From NCBI RefSeq assembly GCF_016545825.1, contig NC_052620.1:18600001-18664000 (forward strand): a DNA stretch of 64,000 nt. The letters run 5' to 3'. Position 1 is the stretch's first letter, and every line of letters begins with the position of its first letter. The notes beneath the pieces were generated by a model. That model was given only the letters and a program-made list of their open reading frames with translations. It did not search any database and was not told the DNA's origin. Source of the DNA: Eucalyptus grandis (taxonomy: Eukaryota; Streptophyta; Magnoliopsida; Myrtales; Myrtaceae). Shown here in pieces: positions 10,606 through 23,227 of this stretch. The translations under genes and the position numbers were made by a program.

Positions 10606-13138
10606 ATGGCAAAGCTTCACATCCATGGAGTCCACGCCCCTGGCTTCATTCTCTTCTTCGTCTCTCTTTAGTACCCACTTCTCCTTCTCGCTCTTTCCTC
10701 AGCCTACACAACTCAGACCAGTTACTTCATCAATTGTGGATCAAGCAAAAGCCAGAACTATTCCAACAGGGTCTTTGTTGGTGACACGGGTTCTGACTCC
10801 ATCTCCTTCACAAAACAGAGTACCTCCGCCCAATCCAGCAGCCAATTCTCGAGCGTCTCACCTATCTACGACACGGCAAGAACCTTCAGAAACCCTTCGT
10901 CGCAATACGTTCTCGAGGGAATGGATAGAGGTACTCACATCGTGCGACTCCACTTTTTCCCTTTCGCTTCCACAAGCAATCTCTCCGAGGCCGTGTTCGA
11001 TGTCTCTGTAGATGGGCTCACGCTTCTCAGCAATTTCCAAGTGCCCAGTAGTAACGACTCTCTTGTGGTGGAGGAGTTCTTTCTTAGCATAAATACTACT
11101 AAGTTCGTACTCTCCTTTCGTCCTCGAGGGTCATCTTTTGCATTTATCAATGCCCTCGAAGTGTTCCTTGTGCCTGATAGATTCATTCCTGGTTCTGCTC
11201 CGAGTGTGGGCACTATGGCGATTAATAGCAGCAACTATAGCAGAATTTCCTCCCAGGTTTTGCGCACGGTTTACCGAATTAATGTCGGAGGCGAGGAAGT
11301 AGCTCTGAGTTATGATCCTTTGTGGAGAAGTTGGGTTCCTGATGGTAATTACATTCATTTCCCAAACGCTGCATATAGCCATAGCTATGAGGGTGTTCTT
11401 AATTACCAGGATGATCTAGACAAACATTTAGCATCGGAACGCATTTACCGGACTGCTAAGGCGATGATGAACATATCTGCTTGGGGATTATACCCCAACA
11501 CCACCTGGAATTTCAAGGTGAATGCAAACGCCTCGCACTTGGTCCGGGCTCATTTCTGTGACATCATTAGCCCGTCTCTCAACACGGTGTACTTCAATCT
11601 TCATATTAATGGAAATTTCACTAAGCACATCGACCCATACGGTGTAAATGGGTTTCGTCAGTCGGCAGTTCCTTTTCATTCTGATTTTGTGGTTCAGCCG
11701 GGCAGCTCAGGGCTAGTGAACATCAGCATAGGCCCCGCTAATGCCTCAGACACAGTATCTCAGCAAGCCTATCTCAATGGCCTGGAGATAATGGAGATAA
11801 TAGGGTCGTGGGACTCGGATTTTGCACATTCAGAGGTTGATAACCAGAATAAGCACGATGGCCTCATAATTGGGCTAGTTTCTGGAAGCATCGTGCTCAT
11901 ATGTGTTTCTGCTGCGATCTTCTTATGCAAGTATAGAAAGCCGAAGAGAACTGAAACTTGGGCTTGGTTGCCATTGCCTGCAATCGGAGGAGGCAGTTCG
12001 CACAGTGAACTGACTGAGCAAAGTACTCACGGCTCTGCTGTCCCTAATCTTCATCTAGGACTGAAAGTACCCCTTGCTGAAATCCATTTCGCCACCGACA
12101 ACTTCGATGGCAAACTTTTGATTGGCAAGGGTGGATTCGGCAATGTCTATAGAGGAACTCTCAGGGACGGCACCAAAGTTGCTGTGAAACGGAGCGAGCC
12201 AGGGTCGGGACAAGGGTTCTCTGAGTTCCAAACAGAGATCACCGTTTTGTCCAAAATCCGCCATCGCCACCTCGTATCCTTAATTGGGTATTGTGCTGAA
12301 CGGTCCGAGATGATACTTGTTTACGAGTTTATGGAGAAGGGGAGCTTAAAAGATCACCTGTACAATTCGGATTTCCCATGCTTACCTTGGAAGCAAAGGC
12401 TCCAGATCTGCATTGGAGCGGCCCGGGGCTTGAATTACCTCCACAAAGGCGCAGCTGGAGGAATTATTCACCGGGACATCAAGTCCACCAACATTTTGCT
12501 TGATGAGAATTATGTTGCGAAGGTTGCTGACTTTGGTCTGTCCAAGTCAGGCCCACTGGATCAAAGCCAAACCCATGTGAGTACAGGGGTCAAGGGCACT
12601 TTTGGGTACCTCGATCCAGAGTACTTCAAGACCCAGCAGCTGACAGAAAAATCAGATGTGTACTCGTTTGGAGTGGTTCTTCTCGAGGTGCTATGCGCAA
12701 GGCCTGCTATAGACCCTTCGCTTCCCAGAGAGCAGGCGAACTTGGCTGAATGGGGCATCGCATGCATCCAGAACGGAATCATTGAGCAAATAGTCGACCC
12801 TCTTATTGGTGGTCAGATTAATTCGAACTCGCTGAGAAAATATGGGGAGGTTGCTGAGAAATGCTTGCAAGAAGAGGATGAAGAGAGACCTAGCATGGGC
12901 GATGTACTCTGGGACTTGGAATACGCCTTGCAGCTTCAGCAAACAGCGGCGGAAAGAGAGATGTGCGATGGCAGCATGACCGACGGTTCGTCAATATTGA
13001 CTCTTTCAAACGTGAGGAAGCTCCCATCATTTAGCAGACTTGGTCGAAGAAGAGGCCGTGGGCAAAGAATGGGCGGATAGTTCACAGATGTCCATGAGTG
13101 GAGTTTTCTCCCAGATGAAGATTGAGGAAGCCAGATGA
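10606..13138 (+). pseudogene. CrRLK1L malectin-like receptor kinase, copy A (disrupted)
   Basis: Single-exon gene of the Catharanthus roseus RLK1-like family: cell-surface receptors with a malectin-like ectodomain, one membrane span and a cytosolic Ser/Thr kinase. The start at 10606 (MAKLHIHGVHAPGF) is chosen by match to copy B. Codon 22, in the signal-peptide core, is TAG (10669-10671) where copy B has CAG. From there the frame is open to 13080. The ectodomain is about residues 35-400, the membrane span about 417-439. Kinase: GKGGFGNVYRG near 504, VAVKR, HRDIKSTNIL near 622, ADFGLS near 641, GTFGYLDPEY near 665, all catalytic residues present. Near 13037 a one-base loss diverts the tail, ending at 13080. 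In the other frame the family-like tail SGVFSQMKIEEAR ends at 13138. The next in-frame Met (10921) would lack a signal peptide. Likely a recent pseudogene, unless the stop is an assembly error. Confidence 0.85.
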
Positions 13139-13496
13139 GTTTCATTGTGCAGTACGTTTATTTAACGTGTTTCTGAGTAGTTTTCAGATATGAATTCTAT
13201 TTATCTGATAAAGAAGAGTGCATGTACCAATCGTTTTAAATTCTATCTTGTTGAAGCATCTGATATAATGACAATTGTTGCTGTCGTAACGTGTAAGCAT
13301 ATAATTATTTATTGTACAAGAGAGGGCAACATTTGACCGTGATATATCCAAATGTGATAGATATTGCACACCCCTTAGTTGCAGACCTTGAGTAAACACT
13401 TGTTCCACAGATTGCGCCATCGATGTCCTGCTCCGTAATTGTTTTTGCTTTTTGGTAATGATGCTAGATGGGTTCTACAGCTATGTGCTATTATTA
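13139..13496 (+). other. 3' flank of CrRLK1L copy A
   Basis: Non-coding sequence matching 28836-29195 downstream of copy B. No second gene seen. Ends at the TTA target site of the next transposon. Confidence 0.6.
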
Positions 13497-14400
13497 GGAT
13501 ACCAAACAGTACCTAATTCTAATTTTTTGTTCCCAGAATCAGTTTGGGTATAGAATCGCGTTTGGTAAAATTTTTGTTTCCGGGAACAAATTTGTTCCTG
13601 GAAACAGTTTTGGACAAGAATCGAAAATTTAAAAAAAAAAAAAAAAATGTGATTCTTAGTCTGGAAATTAAAAAAATAATCAAAACAGTGAAAGTCTTCT
13701 TCTTCCTTTCCGCCATCCCGCGACTACCGTCCACCACCGCCCGCCGCCGTCCACCAATCCGACGAGCTCACCGGGAGGCAAGCCCAACCACCGGCGAGGC
13801 TCGCCTAACCCCACCGATGGCCAGGCGGGCCTCGCCCAACCCCGACGAGGCCCGCCTATCCTCTGGCTAGGCTTGGCCTCGCCTGGGTTGGGCAAGCCTC
13901 GCAACGCTCAGCCCCGCTAGTGGCCAGGCATGCCTCTCCCAGCCCCGGCAAGGCGCGCCTGGCCACCGGCGAGGCTCACCCAGCCCCGCCAGTGGCTAGG
14001 CAAGCCTCACCCAGCCTCAGCGAGACCGGCCTGCCCACTAGCAAGGCTGGGCGAACCTCGCCCAGTTGCCAACGAGGCTCAGCCGACGAGGGCTGGCGAT
14101 ACTCTGGTGAGGTCGCCGGCCACAAGAAGAAGATGAATAGGACAAAAAGGACAAAAAAGAAAAGGAAAAATGAAAAAAAAAAAGTAAAAAAGTAAAAAAT
14201 TTATTTAAAAATTAAAAGAAATTAATTTGGAACAAAATCAATTAACACGGTACCAAACGCAATTGTATTCCGAATCAGAAATTTTGGATAGTTACCAAAC
14301 GCGTTTTTTTATTCAAAATCAATTCCCGATAACAGAATAAAAAATAATCATTTCTGGTCAGAATTTGTTCCCGGGAACAAAATCGTTACCAAATGCGTCC
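13497..14400. mobile_element. PIF/Harbinger-like non-autonomous element in unit A
   Basis: A 904-bp insertion flanked by TTA (13494-13496 and 14401-14403). The sister site in unit B (about 29191-29200, gctattactagagattgc) lacks it. The ends are imperfect inverted repeats: GGATACCAAAC... and the complement of ...TTACCAAATGCGTCC, followed inside by gttcccgggaac-type motifs. The 3-bp TTA duplication and GG...TTTGGTA-like ends fit PIF/Harbinger (Tourist-like). The core (13720-14110) is GC-rich with repeated gaggct/cgcc words and no transposase. Confidence 0.75.
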
Positions 14401-14403
14401 TTA

Positions 14404-15540
14404 GAGATTGCACAAGCCCTATTGTTATTTCCTTTGAAGGATTTCAATAGATTTGATTAGACTCGAGGTTTCAGATTCATTGATATTTCAGAGCATGAGC
14501 TTCCTATATAATTCTTGAAAACTACTTCTCCGCTGTTCTCCATCGTTCACCAAAAATGCTTTCCTGCTGAATGGCTTTCGATTCAAATTTCAACCCGTTT
14601 GCAATATGATTTTGTGCTGTCTCTGCTTTCAAGGTGGAAAAAGTGCCACTTCATTCTTCTTTATCACCCGGGCTTAGGTTGGTGGCATTAGCATTGTGAT
14701 TTTTTATGGCCGGGTCGACAATTTTTATTTTATTTTTATCTGATGGTGCTTCGGCTTTTCCGTTTTCTTTCGGAAATAATGAGCTTTGATGTCTTGGCTG
14801 CGTTAACTCCCATTCAGGTTAGGGGAAAATATTCCTCCTCCCATCACTTGATTTATGCATTTTGTAGATGCGTAAATTAATCACGTCATCTTTATGCAAA
14901 ATAAGTAAATTATATCTTATTATACTTTATGAAATTTGCTAGCAAATGTCTTTTCTAAAAGGACTTATAGCAAGCTTGCTTCATTGAATATTGCTTTATG
15001 GAGGAATAACTTAGGATTGGTGCTAGGATACTAAGTTATTTTTGCCCCACTAAGATATTTTAAAGAGAATTTTCTTTTTGGATGAATATTCTAAAGAGAA
15101 TTGATTTAAAGGGATCAAAACGGAGCTTGTTAGGGATGAGTTGGCCCATTCTTTAAACATTTTAGTACATCTGGGGTCAGTTCTATCCTCCTCACATATG
15201 GCAATTTGTCATTGGTTTGTGCCCTCATGACGGGTGGCAATTTATCCACCTCTGTTTATAACACATGGATTGCCACATGGCATCATCCTACTCAACCCTC
15301 TTATTACAAATAGTCCATTCATCTATTTATTTGGAAACTTTTGGCAGTTGGATCTGGAAACTTTTGGAACTAGGATTGCAGTTCAGACTTTGGAACTTCG
15401 CCAAATAATCATTGAATAGCACTCCACAATAAGCGCCACAGTAGAAATTCTACAATTTCCCCTTGGCATTTGAGTCTACTGGAATTGACCATTCCTCTTC
15501 ATGCTCTCTTTATCTCATCCTGCTTTGGTGTAATTTCTAC
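14404..15540 (+). repeat. Unit A 3' flank of the CrRLK1L tandem duplication
   Basis: Non-coding sequence aligning in patches with 29197-29995 (for example the shared tgtgctgtctctgctttcaaggt at about 14612 and 29372, and tttatctcatcctgctttt near 15510 and 29975). Divergence is higher than in the genes. No gene recognised. Confidence 0.65.
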
Positions 15541-15993
15541 CTATCCCTAATCCTTTTGTATTGCCAAGGGATCTCACGAGTAAACCACCTCAACAATTTT
15601 CATTTTGGGTAAGTCTTATGCCAAGTGACTCTTAACAACCCAATTAAATACACCAAATTCAAAACCAAATTTTTGTATGTCTCTTTTTCCCCGTTCTCCC
15701 TTTCTCTCTCACTTCGGCCGTACCTAACTCCAACCATAGCATGCCTCCACAAGCCTTGCCAAGATGCCGCCACCATAACCTTGACATCGATTTCGGCCTT
15801 TCCATATCCTTGACGTAACCAACAAATCTGTGCCCACTATTACCAAGCCCTATTTCTCTCCTTCCTCCATTTCACCTGGTCATCTCTCTATCATGGAGCA
15901 AATCCAAATCAGTATAGGTGTGTGATCCCTGATGGTGGGTGACCCTCCATGGTCAATGAGCTTCGTTTACGACATCTCATGGAAGGATGGCTC
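15541..15993. other. Non-genic stretch
   Basis: I see nothing that can be assigned on either strand. Confidence 0.3.
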
Positions 15994-15996
15994 TTA

Positions 15997-16977
15997 GGGT
16001 GCGTTTGTTTCACGGAAAACTTAATGATAAAAGAAAATGCTTTCCGAGAAAGCATTTTCCAAGAATATGGTTTGTTTTCCTTTGTTTGATGATGTATAAT
16101 TGAAAATGTTTTCTGCCGTTCAAATCCCATTAAAAAATAATTTCACACTTCATTGCAGGAAAAAAATGAATTTTTAATTTAAAAAACTTCAAATTTTTAA
16201 TATTGTTGTTTATTATTTACTTTTATTTTCTATTTTTATTTTCTTTCTTTTTATTTCCTTTTTTTTTTTTTTTTTCTTTTTCCTTCTTCTTGTCCTTCAC
16301 TCCTCAGCTTCCTCACACCATCCCTTCTGCTTCCTCTAGCAGTTCGTTCCTGGCTAGCTTACAAGGGGTGAGCTCCAGCTATTGCAGGAGGCGGCAAGAT
16401 CGCCAGTTGGCCACTAGAGGCTGCGAGCTTACCCAATCTGGCGAGGCTTGAGCCTCATCGCTAGAGGCCACGAGCTCACCCAATTTAGTGAGGGTTGAAG
16501 CTCATCGGCCTCAGGCAAGCTCAAGCCTTGTTGTCGAAGGCCATGAGATCGCTCGATCTGGTGAGACCAGAGCTCACTAGCTACTATCCTTGTGGCCGGT
16601 GACAAGTGAAGAAGAAGCAAAATGAAAAAGGAAGAAAAGAAAAAGAAAAGAAGCAAATTCGATTTATTTTTTAAAAATGTTTTCCAAATTTTCATTTAAA
16701 AAAAAAAAAAATTCAAATTCAATTTTTTAAAAAGATATTTTTATAAGAATAATTTTTTTGTAAACCAAGCATCAAATCTAAGCTTTAGTAGATTCAGAAA
16801 ACGTTTTCTGGTCATTTCAAAGGGGAAATCATTTTCCTGAATTTAAGTTTTGCTAGAAAAACATTTTCTGTTGACTAGGAAAACATTTTCTGTTGACTCA
16901 TTTCCCGAGTGACCCAAACGCCGGAAAATAAGGAAAATGTTTTCCCTGAAAATGTATTCCGCGAAACAAACACACCC
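15997..16977. mobile_element. PIF/Harbinger-like (Tourist-type) element
   Basis: Near-perfect inverted ends: GGGTGCGTTTGTTTCACGGAA at the left and the complement of TTCCGCGAAACAAACACACCC at the right. It is flanked by TTA on both sides (15994-15996 and 16978-16980). Several gaaaatg/cattttc words repeat inside both ends. The core (about 16330-16600) is GC-richer and carries no transposase, so it is non-autonomous, 981 bp. Confidence 0.85.
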
Positions 16978-16980
16978 TTA

Positions 16981-18313
16981 GTCGGAGTTTTGGGTTGTCA
17001 TCATGATGGTCAACGATTTGATGATGACCAACGATTTGCTAGCAATACTATGACATTAATGTCGACAAATGAGGAGAATTAACATAAAAGTCTTAAACCT
17101 ATTGTAATTGTATCAATTTAGTCATTAATTTTTTTTACCAATTTAATCCTAAATATTTTGCAATTGTATTAATTCAGTTTACTTGATCAATTTAGCCAGC
17201 TGGCACTAATCTAACGTCGGCCGGCACCGACATGAAAAATATTTGATAATATTTTATTATTTTTAAATTCTTTTATCAATTTTTTTCTTTTTTCTTTTTT
17301 TTTTCCTTCTTTACTTCTTTTCCCCATAGTGGCTGGCAAGCCTCCCACAAGAGGCACTAGCCATTGGGTGAGGGTTGTGAAGCTCTCGTTAGCTGCTAGC
17401 AACGTGGCCCTCCCTCGGCCTTACCTAGGCAAGGGCCATGACCCTCACCAAAGGAAAAGAAGCAAAGAAGGAAGAAAAGAAAAACAAAAAATAATAATAA
17501 ATTCAAAAATAATAAAATATTATTAAAAATTGTAGCCTCATTAGTTGAGATGCCTTGTAAATCAAGATAGTTCTAGCTAGTGACAAGTATCGCCAATGTG
17601 TGTGTTGGTGAGCTTTATGATGGGTATGAACCTATCGATATATATTAGTAGGCTTCATAACAAGTAATGAATATACATTCCCTGTGTATAGTGATGAGCC
17701 ACGAGGCGATACCAATGCATCATGAAATAACATATTATTTGCTTGCTTATGAGTGAATGAACTTACATGATAGTTACTAGTTTTTATTGGCATATCATGA
17801 TTGAAAAAGAAAGAGAACTTACTCATGCATGATTATTTTGTATTGCCTTAAACTCACATTATTTGATTGGTGCTAGATTATGCATATCTCCTACCTTAGA
17901 CCCAAGAATTTTATACCGGTTTTTAGCTCACCCCTCATTTCTCAGTGTGTAGGATGACCCCTTTGAACATGATTGTGGGTGCGATGTGGATGCCTAAGAC
18001 CATCAACCTCAAGTTAGATGGTGGCCCGCTTGTGGAATAGTAGGAGAGTAGTGATATTAGTCAACCGACCATTTTCCCAGGACTATATATTTTGTTGTGA
18101 TGATAACTACTAATGTTTGTATGAAGAAAAAGCATATAGATATGTATTAAACTAGTGCGACTTTCTTTTATGGAATGTTATTATGTATTTTGCAGTACTC
18201 CTGCATGCTATTAATCAAAGAAAAAATCTACACATATAGTGCGTGACGTACCTAGGTTGTCACAAGGAGCTCATGGCTGTCAATAATATTTACAAGATTA
18301 CGTCATTTGTGGT
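16981..18313. other. Non-genic DNA with a decayed MULE-type end
   Basis: At about 17080-17200 are repeated phrases of the kind found in MULE terminal repeats (aagtcttaaacctattgtaa, caatttagtc), followed by AT-rich DNA and a GC-rich core at 17330-17460. I could not find the matching right end or target duplication. The rest shows nothing recognisable. Confidence 0.35.
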
Positions 18314-21300
18314 TGTCACAACCCGACCTTGATGCCCCTAGTTTTAGGGATGCGGTATAAAGATAGAATTTAGAGGTACTTGATTGTGAGAACTCCCTCA
18401 CCATATACTACTCCAAGAGATGTCATCATCTCATTTTTTGAGACCAACCACATGAGTTTGCTTACGGTCTTAAGCTCTCATAAGCTCACATCTTGCATGA
18501 CAACGGAATTTATTTAAAGTTGTTTCAAACAACCTAAAATTTGGATTCTAGGAGTCGCCACTAGCATCTTTTTTGGGGGTCGACTAGAATACCCAATCAA
18601 GGGTTAGGAGTAGTCCTTCGATTTCTATGCAACCAAAGATCAAAGGCTTGAGGATTTGTGTTACGTTAACATTTTTATTAACGCCCTTTCAACACCCAAT
18701 AGGTGTGCTTTATTACTTAACATGTCCTTACATTTCTTTTTACATTTTTGTTCGTTCCATTCTATTCTAATCTAACTAGAATAATAAAGGAGACAATCAA
18801 TTAATTGAAGAGACATCACGGAAAGTAAACACCCAAGACAGTTTTAAAGATGATATAAGGAAACAAGTCTAAAAAAGACAATAAAAGAAAAACTCGCAAC
18901 TCGTTGGACCTTTATACAACACAAAAGGAGCCCGAGACATTTGTTCGGAAATGAATATTACAATTTGAAAAGGTCAAATTGGACATCGATCATTCGCCAT
19001 CTTCAAATCTTTGAGACCGCCACCTCCAAAGGATGCCTTTCAAACTTATTCTAATCCTAGGCCAATACTAAACTAGAGCATATAATTACAAGACATGCGT
19101 CACACAAGCAATGACAAATGCATAGATCAAACAAACGCAAGCAATACAAAGCATCAAACAAATGCACTCCACTTGTCAAGCATGGCATTAGAGTTGGCCT
19201 TTGAAATTCATGCAATGCCCTCATTAAGACACCTACCCCATTCATTTTAAGTGACCCACAATCATTAGCCATTGCTTGCGTTCACAAGAAGTGACCAATG
19301 CTATGAAATCCCTAAGTCGGGTTCTAAGTGACATCTCAAAGTAATCCACATGATCATGCATCGCACCTAGGCCATTCATCTAGAAATCACACACAAAGTA
19401 GCAGCATGCACTTAGGCCATAAAGCCTTAGCTCTCAATCAATCAACCAATTTAGTAATAATGGATCAATTATTCAATCATGCACAGCAATGAATATAATC
19501 ACACAATGCATAACCATGACGAGCAAAGGCAGTCAAAATCCAATTCATGTGATGCCAAAAAATGATTCATATTCAATTTGCAAGCAAGGGCTTAATTTAG
19601 ATGAAATTGCAAAGGGAGACCTCAACTTCACATATCGACAAACAAGTCCTAATGAAAGGAAATTTCCAAATTTCAATTGTTTAGAAAACATGTATATCAA
19701 TTTATAAGAATTTGAACATGTTAGATGTTTTCTGGAAATAAATCCAAAGTCTGAGTGCGAATAATGTCGGTACACTAATCAGACTTCATGAACCATCTAA
19801 CAAACGTCAAATCTTAACAAAATGGCTTTAATTTTTATTTTTTTTTGAAAGATATGACAGTTTTATAGAATTTGAATGAGTTTGATGTTATTGGGAAATA
19901 TATCTAGAACCCAGGTGCAGATAATTTTAACACATTTATCGAACTCCTTGAACCATCAAATGATCATTCAATCCGATAAAATTGACATCAAAACAATATT
20001 TGAGAAATGCCAAACAACTTTGTTGAAGAAATTTTTGCAATATGGGCATCACATGAACTTATAAAGATCTCAATTTAAACAGTTCAGGAAATCAAATTTC
20101 CATAATGCACTATTACTTTGAGAGGGTTGGTAAAAATACCAAAACATGTTTTTATTTTCTGAACATTAATGACAATTAAGTTCAATATGTGACAAACAAT
20201 TATCAAGGGGACATCGAAGTCTAATTCAGCTTGCTTGATTTTCTAAAAATCACACATGTATGTCAATCAGCCAAATCAACAATCTTCGAAACAAGGTAAC
20301 CAACTCTATTTAACAGAAGCAGGATCAATCGTCATCTCGACCTAGAATTTTTATGGAAAGTAAACCAACGTGTGAGAGCAACTTTTATGTGGGAAGCATC
20401 TCAATTCCTAACACGCGAATTTCTAAAAATCTAAGAGCACAAACAGGTCAGTCAGGAATAGAACAGGGCAATATGAGTGAGAATGTTCTATAGCCAATCG
20501 ACCCTATCCATTGGTATTCAAAAATTTTCAAATTTTATATGTTATAACATGAATTTCATGGACAAATTTTATCCGGACTCAACCACAAAACAGCACCCAA
20601 AAATCACACAAAATTGGCAAATAGTCAGGCCCATAGAAGCACAGCAAGCATTTCAATTCAATGCAAGTTCCAGATTGTAACTCGAATTGGGAAAAATTGT
20701 AAACACAGCAAATGATCTTAAAATCATGCAAACCAGACATGAAAAGAAAGCTTAAGATGTCTACTACAAATTTCTAGAAGGTGACAAGTTCAATTAATGT
20801 CGTTTTTCAGCTCAAACGAAGATATCTAGCAAACAGGTCTAAAACAGAGTTTACATATTTATGCATGAATAACATGATTTTAATATAGCTAAACGGTTTG
20901 CAAATCCTATGAAATTTTTATATTAATTAAAACTAAATGTCAAGATCAAAGTTCATGAAGACACTCAGTCCAAAATCATAGTACAAAAAATATACAAAAA
21001 TGACAAACCGAGCAGGTCAGTCAGCCTCAAAAACATATGCGGTAAATAGCATATTGCAGATTTTATCACTAATTTTGAATAGGTTTTGGCATAGCAAATG
21101 ACGTCAAACTCATGCATGGAATATATCGTTTAAAAGGTCGTGAAGTCATGCAAGAATCTCATGCAGAAGTCTAAGCCTAAAAACGACATCATCTAGCTTA
21201 AATGAAGACGTTTATCAGGTCGGTTTAATAAGTATACGATTTTCACAGAGCCAGCAATCAAGATCAATCAAGCAACTGAATTATCATCAATCACCACAAC

Positions 21301-22990
21301 CTCTCACAGCAACTTTTATGGCATCTAAAATTTAGATTTAAGCATGACCAATCATCCTAGGTTCGAGTGCCAGCCCCGATTGCGTAAGGCAATCTCGCTT
21401 CATGGAGCTTAAGTTCGAGAATATATTATGCCTTGTGTATTTTGCGAAATGAGCTCTAACGAGCTAGGATCGAACTTCGTCGGGACTTAGGACACGTCGA
21501 GAGGGATCTATGTAGGGGAGATAAGGACCATCAGAATGGCTCAGGAATGATCCGATGAGCACCGAGTGGTAGCTAGAGCTAGGATTGGTGCCGGACGAAC
21601 ACCTAGGACTGCCGGAAGGAGATCGCTAGAATGGAGGGGTTTTGATGGCTGTTAGGCTAAACTCCAATCACCCGAATGTTGAGAACTCACCAAAGGATGT
21701 CAATGGACAGGTCAGGATAGCTAAAAGAGTGGCAGACCACCTGGAACAGCTGCGGAACCGCCGAACAAAATTACCGGCACCAGAGCCAGTCTTCGAGCCG
21801 ATCGGAAAAGAGGAGCTAGACAGAAGGCTCCAATGCGATTTGAGGCAGCGGATGGTGACGGTGAGACTCACGAGAAGGTGGTGGTGATCAGAGGTGCAGG
21901 CGCGTCGCCGATAGGGGCTTATTGGCACGGCAAAGAGGGAGGCCAAGAGAGGGCGATTGGGGGAGGGGGAGAGAGAGAATCTGAAAATGAAAGAGTCCCT
22001 CAATTTTGGAGGGAAAATGGGCTTTATAGCTCCTTGTAAGATCATATCCTAGCTCTTGGATCGATTTAGGATTAGGATCTTATCTTCCTAGTTTAACCAA
22101 CTTACATTATAGCCATTAAGCTTGCTTACGATTGGTCAATAATATGCACATGTCAATTTGAATATCTAAGACGAACTCTCAACGGATAGTCATGATCAAT
22201 TTTGGGATTAAAGGCTAATCAGGGGCATTTTTGTAATTTCACAAATCTAACGGCAATTTTGTAATTTCACTAGGGGCAAACTTGTAATTTCATGCAACGG
22301 GGTGAGCGAAGATCAACTAGACCTTGGGCTTGCCGGTGATGGCGGCTGGCCACCGAAGGTTCATCGGAAAATGGCTAGCTTGGCCGTTTTCCTACAAAGG
22401 CCAACCAAGTCGATCGCACCGGTCCAAATTGACTTCGACCGGTCCAAACCGACTTCGACCGGTCCAATCGATTCTTGGTCTTTTCTTGTGCAACTTAGTC
22501 TAGGGACTTAATTGCAAAGAATCTTTGTTCAATTAGGAGAAGAAATGAGCTAGTTTGAAAAGAAATTATCCAATTTCAATGAAATTAAACCAATTAAATC
22601 TTGTAAAAGCATCTCAATTAGTTCCAATTGGTTTAATCACCTTTATAACATTGGAAATCATGAATATACTCAATGGGTGTACGAAATTAGAATTTCTATT
22701 CCAATTAGCGCAATTTGTGCAATTTTCTATCTCAAAACGCAAATCGATTGAAATTGAATCCAATTAATATAACGAGATATCAATTAGTTCGATTACACAC
22801 ATTCATGATGGTTGTTGCATCCAAATTGACACTAAAATGAAGGTACGACCTTTATGCCAAAATTAAATTGAGGGCTAATGTTGAAATTAAACCTCAATCT
22901 ATCAAATTAAACTTTATTTTTAAAATGGATCAACTTGAATTGCACTAATTGAAGCTTATTAGCTTAGATTTCTTAAGTTCGACTAAGCTA
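18314..22990. repeat. Probable remnant of a large LTR retrotransposon (gypsy-like), non-coding
   Basis: Begins with TGTCACAACCCGACC. At 18548-18557 it contains the phrase ggagtcgcca, which I associate with LTRs or untranslated regions of large plant Ty3/gypsy (Tat/Ogre-like) elements. No gag, protease, RT or integrase motif is seen, and I could not define paired LTRs or a target duplication. The extent is a guess. The 21640-22040 part is GC-richer with open frames on both strands and no recognisable family. Confidence 0.3.
22418..22468 (+). repeat. Short tandem repeat, 20-bp period
   Basis: Three copies of ccggtccaa separated by nearly identical 11-base spacers (tgacttcga / cgacttcga). A minor local tandem array with no assigned role. 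Confidence 0.6.
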
Positions 22991-23227
22991 AACCCATCAA
23001 ATTAGAGATTTCCCAAGTGGCTTTGCCAAAATTGATCATGGATTTGGATTCAATTTTAAAAAATGAGTTGAATGGAAATACTGGCACACAATCCGAGAAA
23101 ATCGATTCAGACCCTCGATTAAGGCTAAAAAGGGCAAATTTTATCCCAACATGCTAAATCATTGAAATGATCACGAGAGTGATTTCAAAATAGCCTCTAG
23201 ATTAAATATCGTAAATGAAACTAAGCC

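Noticed and set aside
21642..22045. Possible gene in the GC-richer patch
   Set aside because: Open frames on both strands, no recognisable domain, no duplicate to test conservation; sits in suspected retrotransposon DNA.
18314..23227. CRISPR-like or satellite array
   Set aside because: No regularly spaced direct repeats beyond a three-unit 20-bp repeat at 22418-22468; this is plant nuclear DNA.
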